Below are positions 1-12,743 of a DNA stretch of 64,000 bases, one piece after another. The translations under genes and the position numbers were made by a program. Numbering within the stretch: the stretch's first letter is position 1; each line of letters starts with the position of its first letter. This stretch comes from Bryum argenteum (taxonomy: Eukaryota > Streptophyta > Bryopsida > Bryales > Bryaceae): NCBI GenBank assembly GCA_037043015.1, contig CM073321.1, forward strand, positions 29,315,010-29,379,009, read 5' to 3'. The notes below the pieces were generated by a model. The model had not been told where the DNA came from. It saw only the letters and a program-made list of their open reading frames with translations, and did not search any database.

Positions 1-253
1 CTTGAGGTTCCGGATGTTCAGGTCTGCAGGGGGTGTATGGAGTTGCTCGATCTGTATCTCAAACGTTCTCTCTGCGCTTAAGATGTACGAGTTCTAGCAC
101 AGAGCCCAGTAGTTCTTGAAGACCTGCATGGACTCTTTGTAATCGACAACTTTTTTTTGTTGTCTAAGGAGATGTCTGTTAATGTTGAGGCTAGGCTCGC
201 GTGATCAATCTCCATCGACTCGGCCATCGTCGACTTCTTCATCGTGACTGGTT

Positions 254-984
254 TCAGCTTCTTTGGTGCCGACCCCGCTGTGTTTGGGACATATTCACCT
301 TGCGCTTCCTTGATCCACTTCCCTTCGTCTCAGAAGGCTGAAATAAGATTGATTCGTGGCTGCCAGTGTGCATGCTCACTTCCTGCGTCACACGAAGGGG
401 CTGCATTTGCATCTTTTTCCGTTGCAGCTTTGCCTTGAAGTTCACCATGGCAGTGACCAATGAACGGAGCCGAGGTGCGAGAACATTTGAGGGCTGCTGG
501 TTACCAAGCTTGGTCTTGAACCGATACTCGCGAATGTGTGCCTCGGCATTCTTAGCGAAGGAATCTTATTGAGTATTTTTTATACTCTCAACATGAGCCC
601 ATATGTCTAATTTGATCTTCAACGTATTGATCATGTAAGTGAACTGGTAGTTTTGGTCATCAGTCATGTTTTGAGTGGGGTCGTCCAAGATGCACGTCAC
701 GCACATCCAGTCCGTGTTATGGACGACTACATCAATGATTTTCTCCTCCATATTTATAGGAAGGTTGCACTCTATTCCCCTGTACTTGGATACGACAACC
801 AACTTGTCCGTGTGGGGTGTAAAGGGCATACTCTACCATTCGACATCGTGAGGCTCTTTGTGCTCCTGCATGTTGCCAAATATTTCTAGGTCTGCGACTT
901 CGGTGTCCTCCTCAGGAACATAGGGCTTGAAGAATGTTGTGAGCCTTTCCTTCGGATTGTTTTGTGCAAATGGGACGCAAAAGC
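254..984 (-). pseudogene. N-terminal part of a ParB/methyltransferase-like gene (X element), broken
   Basis: One reading frame on the minus strand runs from a probable splice acceptor (CTAG at 988-985) to a stop at 254, interrupted by TAG near 832 and TAA at 566-568. It begins with Val-Pro-Phe a few codons after the acceptor, as does exon 2 of the larger gene at 21361-16912. The two can be aligned by eye through DVEW/DVESYG, a Thr-Pro (FTPH versus WTPK), and a later IW/MHIW stretch. The similarity is weak but collinear, and the position (upstream exon facing a palindrome cluster) is the same. No ParB or methyltransferase motif is in this part; those would lie left of the window. Bases 1-253 continue without a readable frame. 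I infer a decayed relative of the ParB-like gene. Confidence 0.5.
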
Positions 985-1109
985 TAGATTAGTATCGAAA
1001 CTCAGTTGATGACTGCTGGCATGATATATAACTCGACCTGAGTTGAACTAGAAAGCTATCAATTTGTGTTAAAGTATGTATGTCGAACTTTATAATCACG
1101 AAAGTTTAA

Positions 1110-1572
1110 TTCAACTTGAGTCGAGTTGAACTTATCTTACTGTAGATATTCTGCACTTACAATAAATGTGCGCGTATTTACTTTCAACTCGAGTCGAGTT
1201 GAATGAATCAAGTTTAGGCTTTCGTGAGGGAGGATCACTTGACTCGTTACAAGTCATGTAGTGTTGAATGTATCAACTTATGTTTCTGATCGGTTTCTAA
1301 TAAAAGGATATTCAACTTCAGTCGAGTTAAATCTATCTTGATGTTGCTCTCCTGTGTGAAGCTACCCCTGTCGTCTTGAGCGTTTAGCAAAAAGAAGCTT
1401 CCTGACTACTTTGGGGTTCGCACTGGTTATCTAATCTGTATTTGCACGTAATTAGAAGAAATTGAATAGAGAATTCAACTCCACTCAAGTTGAATCTTAT
1501 TTAAGTTGATTTTTGGCATTGAAATTGATGGATAGTACAATGTATTTCTAATTCAACTCAGATCGAGTTGAA
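1110..1572. repeat. X palindrome cluster A (5 copies of a 21-bp dyad)
   Basis: Five near-palindromic 21-bp sites lie at 1110-1130, 1183-1203, 1311-1331, 1474-1494 and 1552-1572, with a partial one at 1031-1048. The consensus is arm TTCAACTCGA, one central base, arm TCGAGTTGAA. The copy at 1183 is perfect. They lie just upstream of the minus-strand exon ending at 984, in the position of a 5' intron. The spacers are unrelated AT-rich sequence, so this is a set of dispersed sites and not a satellite. Confidence 0.9.
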
Positions 1573-1667
1573 CTGCTGAACTTTAGTTTTTCTTTGAAAC
1601 TACAACTCGGTTATGCTTGACACGAGCTGAACTGATTTCTGTACGCTAACTTGACTCAAAACTATTA

Positions 1668-1725
1668 TGTATGTATATATATATATATATATATGTATAT
1701 GTATATATATATGTATAATATACAA
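1668..1725. repeat. AT-rich TA/TATG microsatellite
   Basis: Alternating TA with TGTA interruptions. It marks the start of the AT-rich spacer between the two X palindrome clusters. Confidence 0.85.
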
Positions 1726-4079
1726 ATACAAAAATTCAATGCCAAACTATTCTACTACAAAATCGTTTGAACGAGAGCAAAGAAGTGTTTACTCACCCAT
1801 GGTTATGTCTGGTTTTCTTCAACTAATAGGATATTGAACACAATTGAACAAGCCACAGCTTTGTTGTTAACCTGAAGCAAACAGTATTGCATTCAAACTT
1901 GATCAGTTCTATGATCTCAATCACTCACTATTGACGGAGTTACGGGAGAAATATGAAAACGAGTATACAACACAAATAGCTACTCAAAAAGGAATTAACG
2001 GCGATTCGCGAGAATTCCTTCAAACGCAATTACGAAGCCCTAAGAAGATAAGACACTGATGCATTTCTGAAACGCATTCACATGTAGAGGAAACATCACG
2101 TCTACCACTGTCTATGATATCACTCGTTTGTTGTATTGATACCAATTTTTTCTCTATAACCTTGGACCTCTACACTATTACCTTGTTTTAGAATAACTTT
2201 CTCGGAAATTTTGTTTGACCTTTATTGTATCATTACTATAACTACTAGATTATTCCTATAACATTAAATCATCAATAAGATATAAGTATTATATTATTGA
2301 TATTACAACATAAATTTTATTTATAATTTTATTGGCTACAAACCGCCTTACAAACAGTAACACATTATTTTTCTAATAGTCTTCAAGAAGTTACTTCAAA
2401 TCAAATGAGAGTCAATTTAGTTATTTTCAAATCTACATAATGATGAAGTATAACTTAATTATTAACACTTAATTGATATGTAACCGTTGATCATGCACCA
2501 TTGTTATAACTACTATATTAGGACTATAACATTAAAATACTACTGATATATCTAATATATTATTTTATTAAAATATCATTATAACTCAATATTTTGTTAA
2601 AAACAAGAAGCAGCATGACGAAACGAACTAGAGTAAATCTGGAGTAAATTATCCTCGTTTCTTGACCTTCTAGATGAACACCAGGTCTCTGAGGTAACTA
2701 TAAGACGCACAGAAGGTAACAATAGATATGTAAGTAGCCCAGCTATAAACCTTCAAAACTTGAAGTGATGCATACTATCCACCTCTTTTTGAGCGCTTTT
2801 ATAACAAGCATTCGTGAAGCTAGTTCAAGCGTGAATCTCTTTGACATGAATGATGTAGTATGCTTTGATGTCGAGAGCATGCAACAAAGCAAAAATCTGC
2901 AAGGAAGGCATTGTTGCCATAAGAGATTTTTGCAATGGTAAGGTCAAGCTCGTGCAAGTGACCTAAAGGCTCAAAACATGAAGATTTAAAAGTGGAATAC
3001 AAAAATATTAACATAGAATGCATGGAAAAAACACAGCGGGTCCGCAGAGCAAAAGACCGAGCTAAAATACTTTACTATGCAAACATTACGGCGTTTACAA
3101 AAAACTACTAGAGAGGCGTCAACCGTTTAAGCACCACTTATGCTACCCTAAACTTCGTCACCAGACCTAGTAGAACATATGAGATATTTACATAAAGTCT
3201 CGTATACAAGCACCTCAATGTACTCTAAACTATTTGCAATTATGACATGTTTTAAAACGCTTTTCTTATGTATTATCATGCTTCACCTTTAAGTTAAGAA
3301 AGGTACTATATGCGCATGCTTCACGTAAGAGCAAAGTTCAAAGTCAATCGAGCCTTAAACACTACAATTCTAATATCCTATATATCTAAACCCTAAACAC
3401 CTAACCCTAAATCTTAAATCCTAGCCCCTAAATCCTAAACCCTAAACCCTAAACTCTAAACCCTAAACTCTAAATGTTAAAGCCTAAAGCCTAAACCTAA
3501 ATCCTAAACCTTGTACTCTATATCCTATACCCTATACCCTAAAAGCGTAATAAAAAACAATAAATATTATGTTCCATCTTCATTATTACAATTAATACTA
3601 TTCTCTTATTGAAGACCCTTTTGATGTGAGGCAGTTTGGAACTCATTGTTTGAACAATAGAATGATTGCAACATGTTTAGGCATGTTTAAATAAGTCTGC
3701 TAAAGGTCAAACATGAAGATTATAATGGACAAATTTGATTCCTATTCAAGCACTGCCACGTGGCACTATATGTAATAAAGCAGGACGTTATAATATTTTT
3801 CTAGGCTTCCAAGTATAAATTAAAAATTTAGATAATTTGAGAAGGATTCAGAAGTGTAATATGTAGGGATAATATACTACTCCTGCAGAGGACAAGAGGT
3901 TCGTCTATGGAAATGTTCAGGATATGAAAGCAGAATAAATAATTTTCCTTTATAAAAACAAATATTTCTGAAATTTTTGGAAAAGAATTCGGCAATTAAT
4001 ATCACCTACCTCCAAAACCTAATTCTGGCATGCTTTAATGTCATGAACAAATAGACTGACCTTTAGTTGTAAAGGCAAA
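1726..4079. other. AT-rich spacer without a gene
   Basis: I see no convincing coding frame on either strand. The stretch is AT-rich, with a telomere-like block at 3379-3545 described separately. It separates the two divergent halves of the X element. Confidence 0.6.
3379..3545. repeat. Interstitial degenerate plant-type telomeric repeats
   Basis: About 20 units of CCTAAA, CCCTAAA and close variants run in one orientation, mixed with one-base variants such as CTCTAAA and CCTATAC. Perfect CCCTAAA units occur in the middle. A smaller block is at 10185-10222. CCCTAAA is the usual plant telomere unit. Confidence 0.8.
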
Positions 4080-4250
4080 TTCAAACTCGACCGTTGAAAA
4101 AGTCTATTTGTTTGCCGCCTTAGTTTTCCCTCCACTCCAAGTACTTGAGTGACTTCGGATTGATTTTGCTCCTCTTTTGCTCTCGTGTCTTATCATCATT
4201 GTCTTTCGCCATCGCTCTCCCGTTCTTGCTCTAATCTTCGAGTCCGTCAG
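4080..4250 (+). promoter_or_regulatory. Probable promoter and 5' leader exon of DUF7869 copy 1
   Basis: A pyrimidine-rich stretch (many CTC, TCTC and CTTT) ends in TCAG followed by GTCAGT at 4251, a good splice donor. The matching acceptor is TAG at 5651-5653, eight bases before the first ATG. The intron 4251-5653 contains X palindrome cluster B. Copy 3 has the same plan (C/T-rich leader, donor, palindrome array, ATG). No TATA box was assigned. Confidence 0.45.
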
Positions 4251-4649
4251 GTCAGTGTTCGCTCAACATACGTAGACAGCGTTAAGTGTTTGGGGCAACG
4301 TAGCATTTCAGAGTTCTCTTGGTAGTTGAATTGAATAATGACAGTTTAGGTCTTTATTGGGATTGTTCTGATGCGTTGTTTTTAGCGAGGCTTTTGGATG
4401 GTCGATTTCGGTGTAACATGTTGTATCTAGTTTGTAGCAATAGTAGTATAGAACTGTCTCCCCTAAATCATTGCGTTTCACGCGTATAGAAGTTCGAAGC
4501 TGCTGATTGCTATTTTACGCATAGTTTAGATTTCGGAATGGTACGCTCAGGTACATAGTTTTGTTGAATGTTATCTGGTTTTGAGTTTCTGAAAACTCCG
4601 GCGCTATTTCCGGGAGAATGTTCTAGCATCCTGGTCCACATTCAATGAA

Positions 4650-5603
4650 TTCAACTCTAGTCGAGTTGAAATTATATAGCCATAGTGTATATGTCTATGT
4701 TCCAATGTAGAAGTTCAACTCGAGTCGAGTTAAATTGTAATTCATGAAGTATCAACAATCGTATCAGCATCATGAATGTTATGTACATGGTTGTTGATAT
4801 TCAAATCGAATCGAGTTAAATTTTGGATTCATGAGGGATGTTCTCTTTACGGATGTTGATATTCAACTCGAATCAAGTTGAAATTCTCGAGTTCGTCTGG
4901 GCTATCAGACATTGTAATCAGCCCAATCCTATTCAACTCGAATCGAGTTAAATCAGAATTGATTCATAATAACCGATATATTCGTCTGTACAATGATTTC
5001 GCTTCATATGTTTGTAGATATTCAACTCGACTCGAGTTGAATTTGAAAGTATCGTCATGGACACGACAGCAAAATTAAGGTCCTCTTAATTTTGAATAGA
5101 CTCGAATACTAAATACTACATATTATTACCTTCTTTATTCGTTAGATTTTATTGCTTAAGATTACAGCGAGTAAAACTCATGATAATGAAAATGCCTAAA
5201 GTATCTTGAATCCTAGACTGTCAGATAATGACAATTTCAAATAGCAGCGATTTCAACTCAAGTCGTGTTGAATCTTTTCTTGGTTGTTGGTCTTTTGGTA
5301 CGTTATAGATAACGGTTATTGATTTGAATGTTGACTAGACTAGATGCTTCAGTAAATGCAAGTACAATAAGGTATCATGGATTTTGTTCCGGTTGAACAA
5401 ATTATAGTTCGCGCTGCCATATGATGTGTAGTTTATAAACGATATGTTTAAAAAACTATCCCGCTCTCTATTCAACACATCGGTTAATAAGACTTCCTAA
5501 GTCTATATTATTTTTTTCTATGAGTGTTTTTTCGTAGAAGTTGGAGGGTAAATACATCATTGTTTCTTACGTCTGTATTCTATTCAACTCGACTCGAGTT
5601 GAA
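4650..5603. repeat. X palindrome cluster B (8 copies of a 21-bp dyad)
   Basis: Sites lie at 4650, 4714, 4800, 4862, 4932, 5021, 5252 and 5583, each 21 bp, with arms TTCAACTCGA and TCGAGTTGAA around one base. The copies at 5021 and 5583 are perfect. Common variants change the last arm to TTAAA. All lie within the predicted leader intron of the DUF7869 gene that starts at 5662. Together with cluster A this makes 13 full copies in 4.5 kb; I saw no full copy elsewhere in the window. Confidence 0.9.
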
Positions 5604-5661
5604 ACACCACAACTAATACTGTTCCTGAACTATTATGTGTGATTATTTTGTAGTTGCTACC

Positions 5662-8506
5662 ATGGCTTCATCGAATGTTCAAATGTTTGGTAATTACTCC
5701 TCTAATGAGGATGTTGTGGAGAAACCGGAGGAGCCAGAAAACATTCCAAGCTGTGAAGGTGTCCCTTAGCGTCTTTGGGCTACTAAGTTCGTTACCCTTT
5801 ACGGCGACAAGGGTTGCCCTATTGCAGAGGGCCTATGTCACAGCATCAGTTACGATCTCGTTCTCGAGAGCAACGGTCCACTTGGGTACTCCCAAGTTGC
5901 ACTTTAAATCTCAAAAAGCCTTGATGCCACATAGGTGCCAGATGAGTGGAGATACCTTGTCAGAGCGTGGCCAATCAAGAAAGTCTTCTATAATGGGGCT
6001 AGTCATAGAGACCATGAAGTGAGACACGATCATAACTCTCGTGTTGCACTTCTAGCGAGACCTCACTCGTCGTGTAGCAAACGTTACAACAATAAAACTA
6101 GAAACCCGCCTCGTGAAACATCCGTCAAATGCAAAGGATTATTAACTCACGAGTCTATCAATTTTGTCTCAAGCAAAGTTTGTTGTACCAGGAACTGCGT
6201 TCAGCTATTTCTGCAGGAGAAGATCCGATGTTTCTGAGAGCAGATGTATAGTGGAACGACCTACCAATTCAGGTTTCTCATGAAGCTTGACATTCATAGG
6301 TAGGTTCATCGGAATGTTGACGAGAAGAAGGTGGTCACAGTTGAGGGAATCAACGTTTGCTTGTTTGCATGGAGACATATTGCTGGAGTGTCCGAGGCAA
6401 CCTTCCATCGTTTCAAACGTACGTGGCCGATGGTGTCCAGGCGCATCCCTATGGAAATATGTCTTTACTTAAGCCGCGTAAGCACACCTCACAAGCAACT
6501 GCAACCCTACAAAGAACTCTCCGGATCACATGCCGCACCGAACGAAGACGTTGAATTCTGAGGAGGAGGTTGTATCAATGATTCTTCTCGCGACATGAGA
6601 ATGGAAGAGTGCCATCCCAGAGATCTGCGCTGCAAATGAAGGCTTTGATTTGAAGATGGTCTCGCCATCTTGTGTGAGTAGAATTCGGAAGTTACACTTC
6701 CCTGAATTTGATGCCAAGAAACGTGGGGATAACTTTGCTCGATGCTCGAAATGTGATTGGTTGCACACACTCCGTTGTGGCTCTATTTCTAGGTCGCAAC
6801 AAGCACTACTTTGGGCAAAGAAGCCGAGGTACACTTGGCTGCAGCCCGTGCTCATCGGGAGTTATATTATGCAAACATGTATAGGTCAGAAACCTACCCG
6901 CATGACTGTTTGACCATTATGCATGACAAAATGGATCATGCAAAGACCGCTTCCCCTCTCTTTTCTCACAAGAGTAAGGAGCTCCATGGTCTGATGAAGC
7001 TACCAGTATCCGTCACAAGAACGATCGCTCCTGGCCACGGAGATGTACGCTACGCGCATTACGGTCGAGATATTTTCGCAAACGATTCAAATTATACGGT
7101 GGGCTTTTTTGCTAAGCTGCTCCAAGGTATAGAGTTGCCACCAAAGTACTCTTCAAGGGAGCTTTTTGTTGGGTCGAGGTCGGCACCTATCTTTGATGTT
7201 GTTTTCTTAGGTGCAGAGACTTGCATATGATCACTCCGTCCAGCACCAACTCTTCCACTTCCAGGGATTCCTCTTCCGCCAATTCTCAATGTTCAAATGG
7301 ACAATGCAGCAGGTGACAACAAGAATAGATATGTATTCTGTTTTTGGTCTCTCCTCGTCGCAAGGAAGATCTTCCGGGAGGTATACGTCAATTTCATGTT
7401 GGTTGGGCATACCCATAATGACATCGATGCAATGTTTGGGAGGTGGAGCATGTTGTTGCGGAAAGACAAATTTCCCACTATTCCGTTACTCATGAAATCA
7501 TTAATGGACGAGGAATCTAATCCAGCCATTCCCCATCTTGTTGAAGAGGTGCCGGATTGTAAAGGATTTATTGATGGATTTATTAGTGATGGAGGGGAAG
7601 GACTTTCTGGTCATACGAAGGCACAACAATTCAAGTTTTTTTTGGATTCGACTTGTTGTTATGTGATGAAGTACAAGGTTCCGTGCACAGCGGAACATTG
7701 GTTCTCAAATGATACAATCGGGATGAGGTTGTGGAGGAGGACTCGGAAGGTCGATGTTTGTGGCCACATAGTGATCCAAATCCTACAACACATCGTGCAA
7801 TGAGGGGTGTGGAGGATATTGTGAAGGGCATTTCAGGATTTATCAAGTACGGGAGGCAATGTCTAATGACGGCAGAACTAGAGAGTATAGCAGACGCTAT
7901 GAACATCTTGTGCTCTATTGGCGCGACGTGAAGGCAACAATAGAGGTTCCCATTGAACCTTTGAATGTTCATCGGGACGGATTTTGGCCAATATCAAGAA
8001 CAGATGCGACTTCAGAGGACCATTTTGTTGAATATAATGAACTTCGTGAGGAGTTTGGAGACGATGAGGCCTATGTTGGAGAGATCCGAGATCGCCCTCA
8101 ACCATCTCTTTGTGTAGCTCGTGATGTTTATGAAGGACACTTTGTTGCTATTGGGCCTGCTGATCGTAACTTGCGACCGGTCTGGATTGGGCGAGCGTTG
8201 TCAAATCCAAACACAAACTCCGAGCAGCCAAATTGCATCCTTATTCAATTCTTTCGGCCTACATCAAGGGTTCGAGATGTGCAATAGACCTACAATGGAT
8301 GGGATTTGGACAAAGGATTGCGTTGGAAGGTTGACAATACTCAACCTCCTTTGTGGGAGAATAGAGCTTCATTGATGACTTCATGGAAGTCAAAGGTCAA
8401 GAAGGATACAACCGAGTGCACTTTAAAAATTCTAGTGGATCAACTTAAAATCATTCACAATACTATAGTTGTATTTTTGAATGTTCGAAGGTCTTATATG
8501 TATTAA
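5662..8506 (+). pseudogene. DUF7869-type putative transposase, copy 1, decayed
   Basis: The start ATG reads MASS, as in copy 3, and then follows copy 3 through TKFVT, an IAEGLCHS segment, and a Cys-Cys-x3-Cys region near 6180 followed by EATFHRFKR. The central block is well preserved: HDKMDHAK near 6925, QMDNAAGDNKN near 7297, and VGHTHNDIDAMFGRW near 7402. These look like the three acidic positions of an RNase H-fold (DDE-like) transposase. The C-terminal part continues past a stop at 8284 to 8506. At least three stops in the first 300 bases (TAG, TAA, TAG) and several frameshifts show that it is dead. The family name DUF7869 is from memory; the catalytic reading is inference. Confidence 0.75.
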
Positions 8507-11208
8507 CATCGTATTTGTGTGTTGTAACAACTACATAGACATGGCTTTGTCTTACGATCTAGAATTATTAATCTTTTTATTCAATTTCAAAAGATTGTAA
8601 GCATTTGAAAGTACAGGAGATATGTTGGACGACATGATTAACAAGGATGTGAGGTTTGGGATCTTGGTAGTGTAGATGGAGTATGGAATATTTTCATGTT
8701 ACTTAGCTTGATTCGAGCAATACTTTTTTCTAGTAGGGATTTCATTTGAAATCATAAGCACATTGTACGCTTTTATGAAAATATATTTATATAGTAAATA
8801 TTAGTTTAGATTAATTCTTTCCATTTAATAGTTTTCTTGATTGATTTTTGTATTTAAACATGATACTTTGCATTTAATACGTTACAAAAGAAGTAGTGGT
8901 TAGCAACACTGATGTTTATGTGCTTCATACTTGTCAGAGTTGAGGATATGTGGGTGGTTGGTAGCAAAAAAATTCCTGCCCGCCGAAGCTCACTTAGCAG
9001 TACCAAATCATGTGTACATCATAGCCGCTCAAACAAATCCAAACGGAATCAAATTCGGACCACCTGCGTTACAGAAAGACTCCTTCTCATCTAATTACTG
9101 AGCTCATGACTTGGTGTCCATTCTAAAATTACTGCAGCCTTTATATTAATCAATTTGATTATCGAATTTGAAAGTCGACGATGCACAAATTTTCCCCACT
9201 ATTATACTATATATTGGATGGAAACTTTAAAACTCATAACTTTATAAGTTATTTGTGTACAACGGAACATCAATCTAAAACCTCTCAATTTCATTTTGAG
9301 AGAATTATTAACTCTCAAATTATTGAATACTGTGTTAAAGGAGAAAGATGGATCTTTAGGCTTAAAACATGTTATTGTAGAGGGTAGTAAGAAGAGGGAG
9401 GGGGATGGCAGCGAGGTCAAGGACAAAAACAAAGATGAACATATCTAACCCCTAGAGAAGAAAAAAGCTCTAAATAGGTTGATTTGAATTTGGTTAGTAA
9501 CTATTTTTCAACATATGCATGAAAATACAACCCTTTGCAAATATAAAATTTATTCCTACGTTTTTTAGAAGTTTTTTTTGTGCTTCAATATTTCTCATAC
9601 TTTAGAAGTTAGATATTTGATGGTCAATGTTTGAGTACAGCATTTGGGCAAGCTCAAACCTCTTCAAAAATCAATTATATCACAAAAACTACATAAATTC
9701 ACCATGTATTGAAAGTGTACTTTCAATCTTTTCAAGTTCTATTTTTTGTCCATGTAAAATGAACATGAGGGCAAGATCGCACTATTCTAATAACAAGTTT
9801 TGAGTATAAACCTTTTGTATATCAACACTATGTGGTTTATAGTTATATTTGCTAAAATAATACTCTTTAAGACCTTGTTGTCTTCAAATTGAAAAGTATA
9901 TTTATATTTAATATGAATATATTTCTCTAAATTGCTATTACATAGGTCGATGATTGCACAATGAAACAACCGTAGCAAAAAAATTGTATGACATCGAGTA
10001 TTTACAGATTTCACATGCAAAATGTTTTATTCACATTATTATGCTAAGATTATTTTTATAATATAGTATTCTAAGTCTAGTATGAGAAATTTAGAATTTA
10101 CACTCAATAACATTTTTTTACTAAGGTTGCTTTCTAGGTTCAATCTTTACCCTTGAATTCTAAATCTTGAACTCCTAAAATAAGTAAACCTTAAAACCTA
10201 AACCCTACACCCTAGATCCTAAACCCTTAATATATAAATCCTACATTGTATAATACACTAAACTTTAGTAGTTACATTGAATTTCAAGCCGTATGCACAA
10301 ATACTAATCATCACAAATTATAGAAAGCTCGTTTTTATTAGGATTAATTCAAAAAATTCTCATGCAAAAAGAACGATTTGTCATTGGTTGTTACTAATAC
10401 AGTAAACTTTAATAAGAAGAATCTTGGGCAAAAAGCATCCATATTTAGCGAATTTGAAGATAAGGTCCAATTGTCAAGCATAAGTGAACGCACGCCATTT
10501 TTCAACTCGATTGCTCGCCTTTTCTCAACTCCCGAGTCTACTAGCCAACGTTCGAATTTTGTAGTTCCCGCAGTTTACATTCTCCCTCCGTCTGGCATGA
10601 ATATCGGACCCTGGCATGTTGTGCAACAATTCTCTTGATTCTGTTGTCGGATCAGTGATAGCTATTGATTAATTGACACTATTTAGTCACTCAATGGTCT
10701 CATCGTTCGGTATACATGAGGTAGTATGAGAATTTTATTTTTTACAGCGCAGCGTTGTATTTCGTCTTTTGGACTATGTCTAATTTCTTTAGTTTAAAGT
10801 TGGTTGTTATCGTCAAGCCGACGATATTCTTCAATGTGTCAAGTATCGGTTGTTGAAATACTAAACCTCCGTAGGCTCGCCCACGTCTCTTCTCACGATA
10901 TATTGATGGATTCATGCACTTGATATTATTTTTTATAATTATATATTTGACTGTCAGATACAATGTGATTTGTCTAGGACCCCTTAAGGAAGCTTGCATT
11001 GTGTTTAGATTTCATTATTATCATCGTCTGGACGATATGTTAGTCATCGTTCTCGTCCATTCAGTTTTGCAAAGCTGTGATCGAGATTCAACCTTGGGCT
11101 TATTTGCGCTTCAAGTACTTAATCTTCCGCTTTCATATTTTGGTATGCAGTTGCTACATATTGTTTAGACAACTGCATTGTTTTGTCTTGGGATCTTTTT
11201 ATCGCAGG
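8507..11208. other. AT-rich intergenic stretch
   Basis: No recognisable gene. A short open frame at 10378-10638 (plus strand, 86 codons) has no feature I can name and is probably chance. A few telomere-like CCTAAACCCTA units lie at 10185-10222. The end of the stretch holds TTTATCGCAG, a likely splice acceptor for copy 2. Confidence 0.55.
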
Positions 11209-12429
11209 ATGGATACGCATCGGCCTGAGGATTTCGCCAGAACTATTCATGTGTTACCTTGAGGGATCTTTGTTTGCAAAGAGTTGCCTCGTTCTAAGTG
11301 GTATTTGAAGGCAGTTACTAGAAGCTACAATGACGGTGTAGACGATGCCAAGGCACTGTGCCAGAACACAGATACGACTTCTTTTGATGACACACACTGG
11401 ATCCAAACGCTTCTCTTGTCAAACCTTTAGGGGTGGACGGAGTCTTCGTCCAAATTGTAGAGTCCTTATGCAAGTTGGAAGTTCCATTCGGTTGGATGTG
11501 GTTAATTCATTCATGGAATATAAAACTAGTCATACTAGATGGTGTTAGTCTCTATGACCATTACTCGACTCATGTGTACAACATGGCCGTCAAGGCTCTC
11601 AAGAAACAAGGTCGGAAAGGTGTATGTTCCTATGAAACCATGCGTGAGAGAGTTGAGGCTGTTGTACCTGCAAAGAAAGAGGCTCTCTTTGCTCCTCAAG
11701 CAATTACCTTAGTTTCTACTCTAACATGTTGTGAGCAGAATTGCCTACAACCATTTCGGCGAGGGCAGATTCATGCTATTCGCTCACAAATTCATATTAA
11801 TAATAGTGTGTACTCCTTAAAGAAATGCCTTCTTGAGGTGCATAGACAAGTTTACAAGGATTGCATTGGAAACGAGTGGATTACCTCGAAAGGAAGGAAA
11901 GTTTGTTACACAACGTGGTGGACTAATCATGGGATCTTGAGAGCTACCTTCTACAGGTACAAAGATGCGGCGCGACGGGGGAAACAAGCTGAGGTGCACG
12001 GAATTGTGGGTTTGAAAAAACCCCGACTACACATAGTCCAAGCTATTGCGACTTTTCGATCACTTATAGCTTCAGATGCTGACCAAATGCCACACAAAAC
12101 CAAAACGCTCATTTCTGGTGAAAAAGTTCCATCAATGGTTCTGCCTTCTGCATTTTGTTGAAGACATAGATGCCATGTTTGGGCGATGGAGCTTGAAGTT
12201 AAAGGCAAATAACTTCCCAACTATTCCTAGAATTCTGAAATCTTTCATGGATTGTGAGACACACTCTGTGATTCCTCATTTGATAGAAGAAGTTTCCGAT
12301 TTTAAAGAGTTTGTTGAAGGTTATTTAGGGAGTGGTGGTGATTTTTTAGAAGGTCATTCAAAATCCCAGCAATTCAAATTCGTTATGGATTCTGATGGAT
12401 GGCCACTGATGGAGTACAAGATCCATTAA
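11209..12429 (+). pseudogene. DUF7869-type gene, copy 2, catalytic core deleted
   Basis: The frame opens at ATG 11209 just after a splice-acceptor-like CGCAG. It aligns with copy 3 through ELPRSKW and then, after stops at 11261 and 11428, through YDHYSTHVYNMAVKALKKQG. A Cys-rich N-terminal domain (TCCEQNC, then VCYTTWW and ATFYRYKD) is better preserved here than in copy 1 and is missing from copy 3. At about 12150 the sequence jumps to VEDIDAMFGRWSLK, so the DKMDHAK and LDNA motifs are gone. The C-terminal part (IPHLIEEV, SQQFKF) ends at 12429. I infer an internal deletion of roughly 0.9 kb compared with copy 1. Confidence 0.7.
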
Positions 12430-12651
12430 TGGAAAATGATGCTTATAGACCTCCACTATGCAGCAGCTTTGTTGATCCCTTATTTGTTAACTAGGAAAGA
12501 TATTTAAACAATGGAGAAGCAAAAAGAGCTTCAAATCAAGTCATAAGGAAGTTTAGTGCTCCTATGGGAGTAGTCTATGAAGGAACTCAAACATTATGAG
12601 GAGAGGACGGGTCCATTTAACACCAATTCAGAGGCCCCTAATGACGCTCAA

Positions 12652-12743
12652 TGTGATTTGTTACCACATTAATGTATGATTTGTTACCACATCAATGTAT
12701 GATTTGTTACCACATCAATGTATGATTTGTTACCACATCAATG
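12652..12743 (+). repeat. Four tandem copies of a 23-bp unit
   Basis: Units at 12652-12674, 12675-12697, 12698-12720 and 12721-12743; the first differs by two bases and the others are identical. Each contains GATTTGTTACCACATCAATG. The last unit leads directly into the hAT-like coding frame (LLPHQWW), so the array probably arose by slippage inside that gene. Confidence 0.9.

Noticed and set aside
10378-10638. 86-codon frame starting MSLVVTNTVNF
   Set aside because: No motif, no neighbouring exon, and not matched by any other copy in the window.
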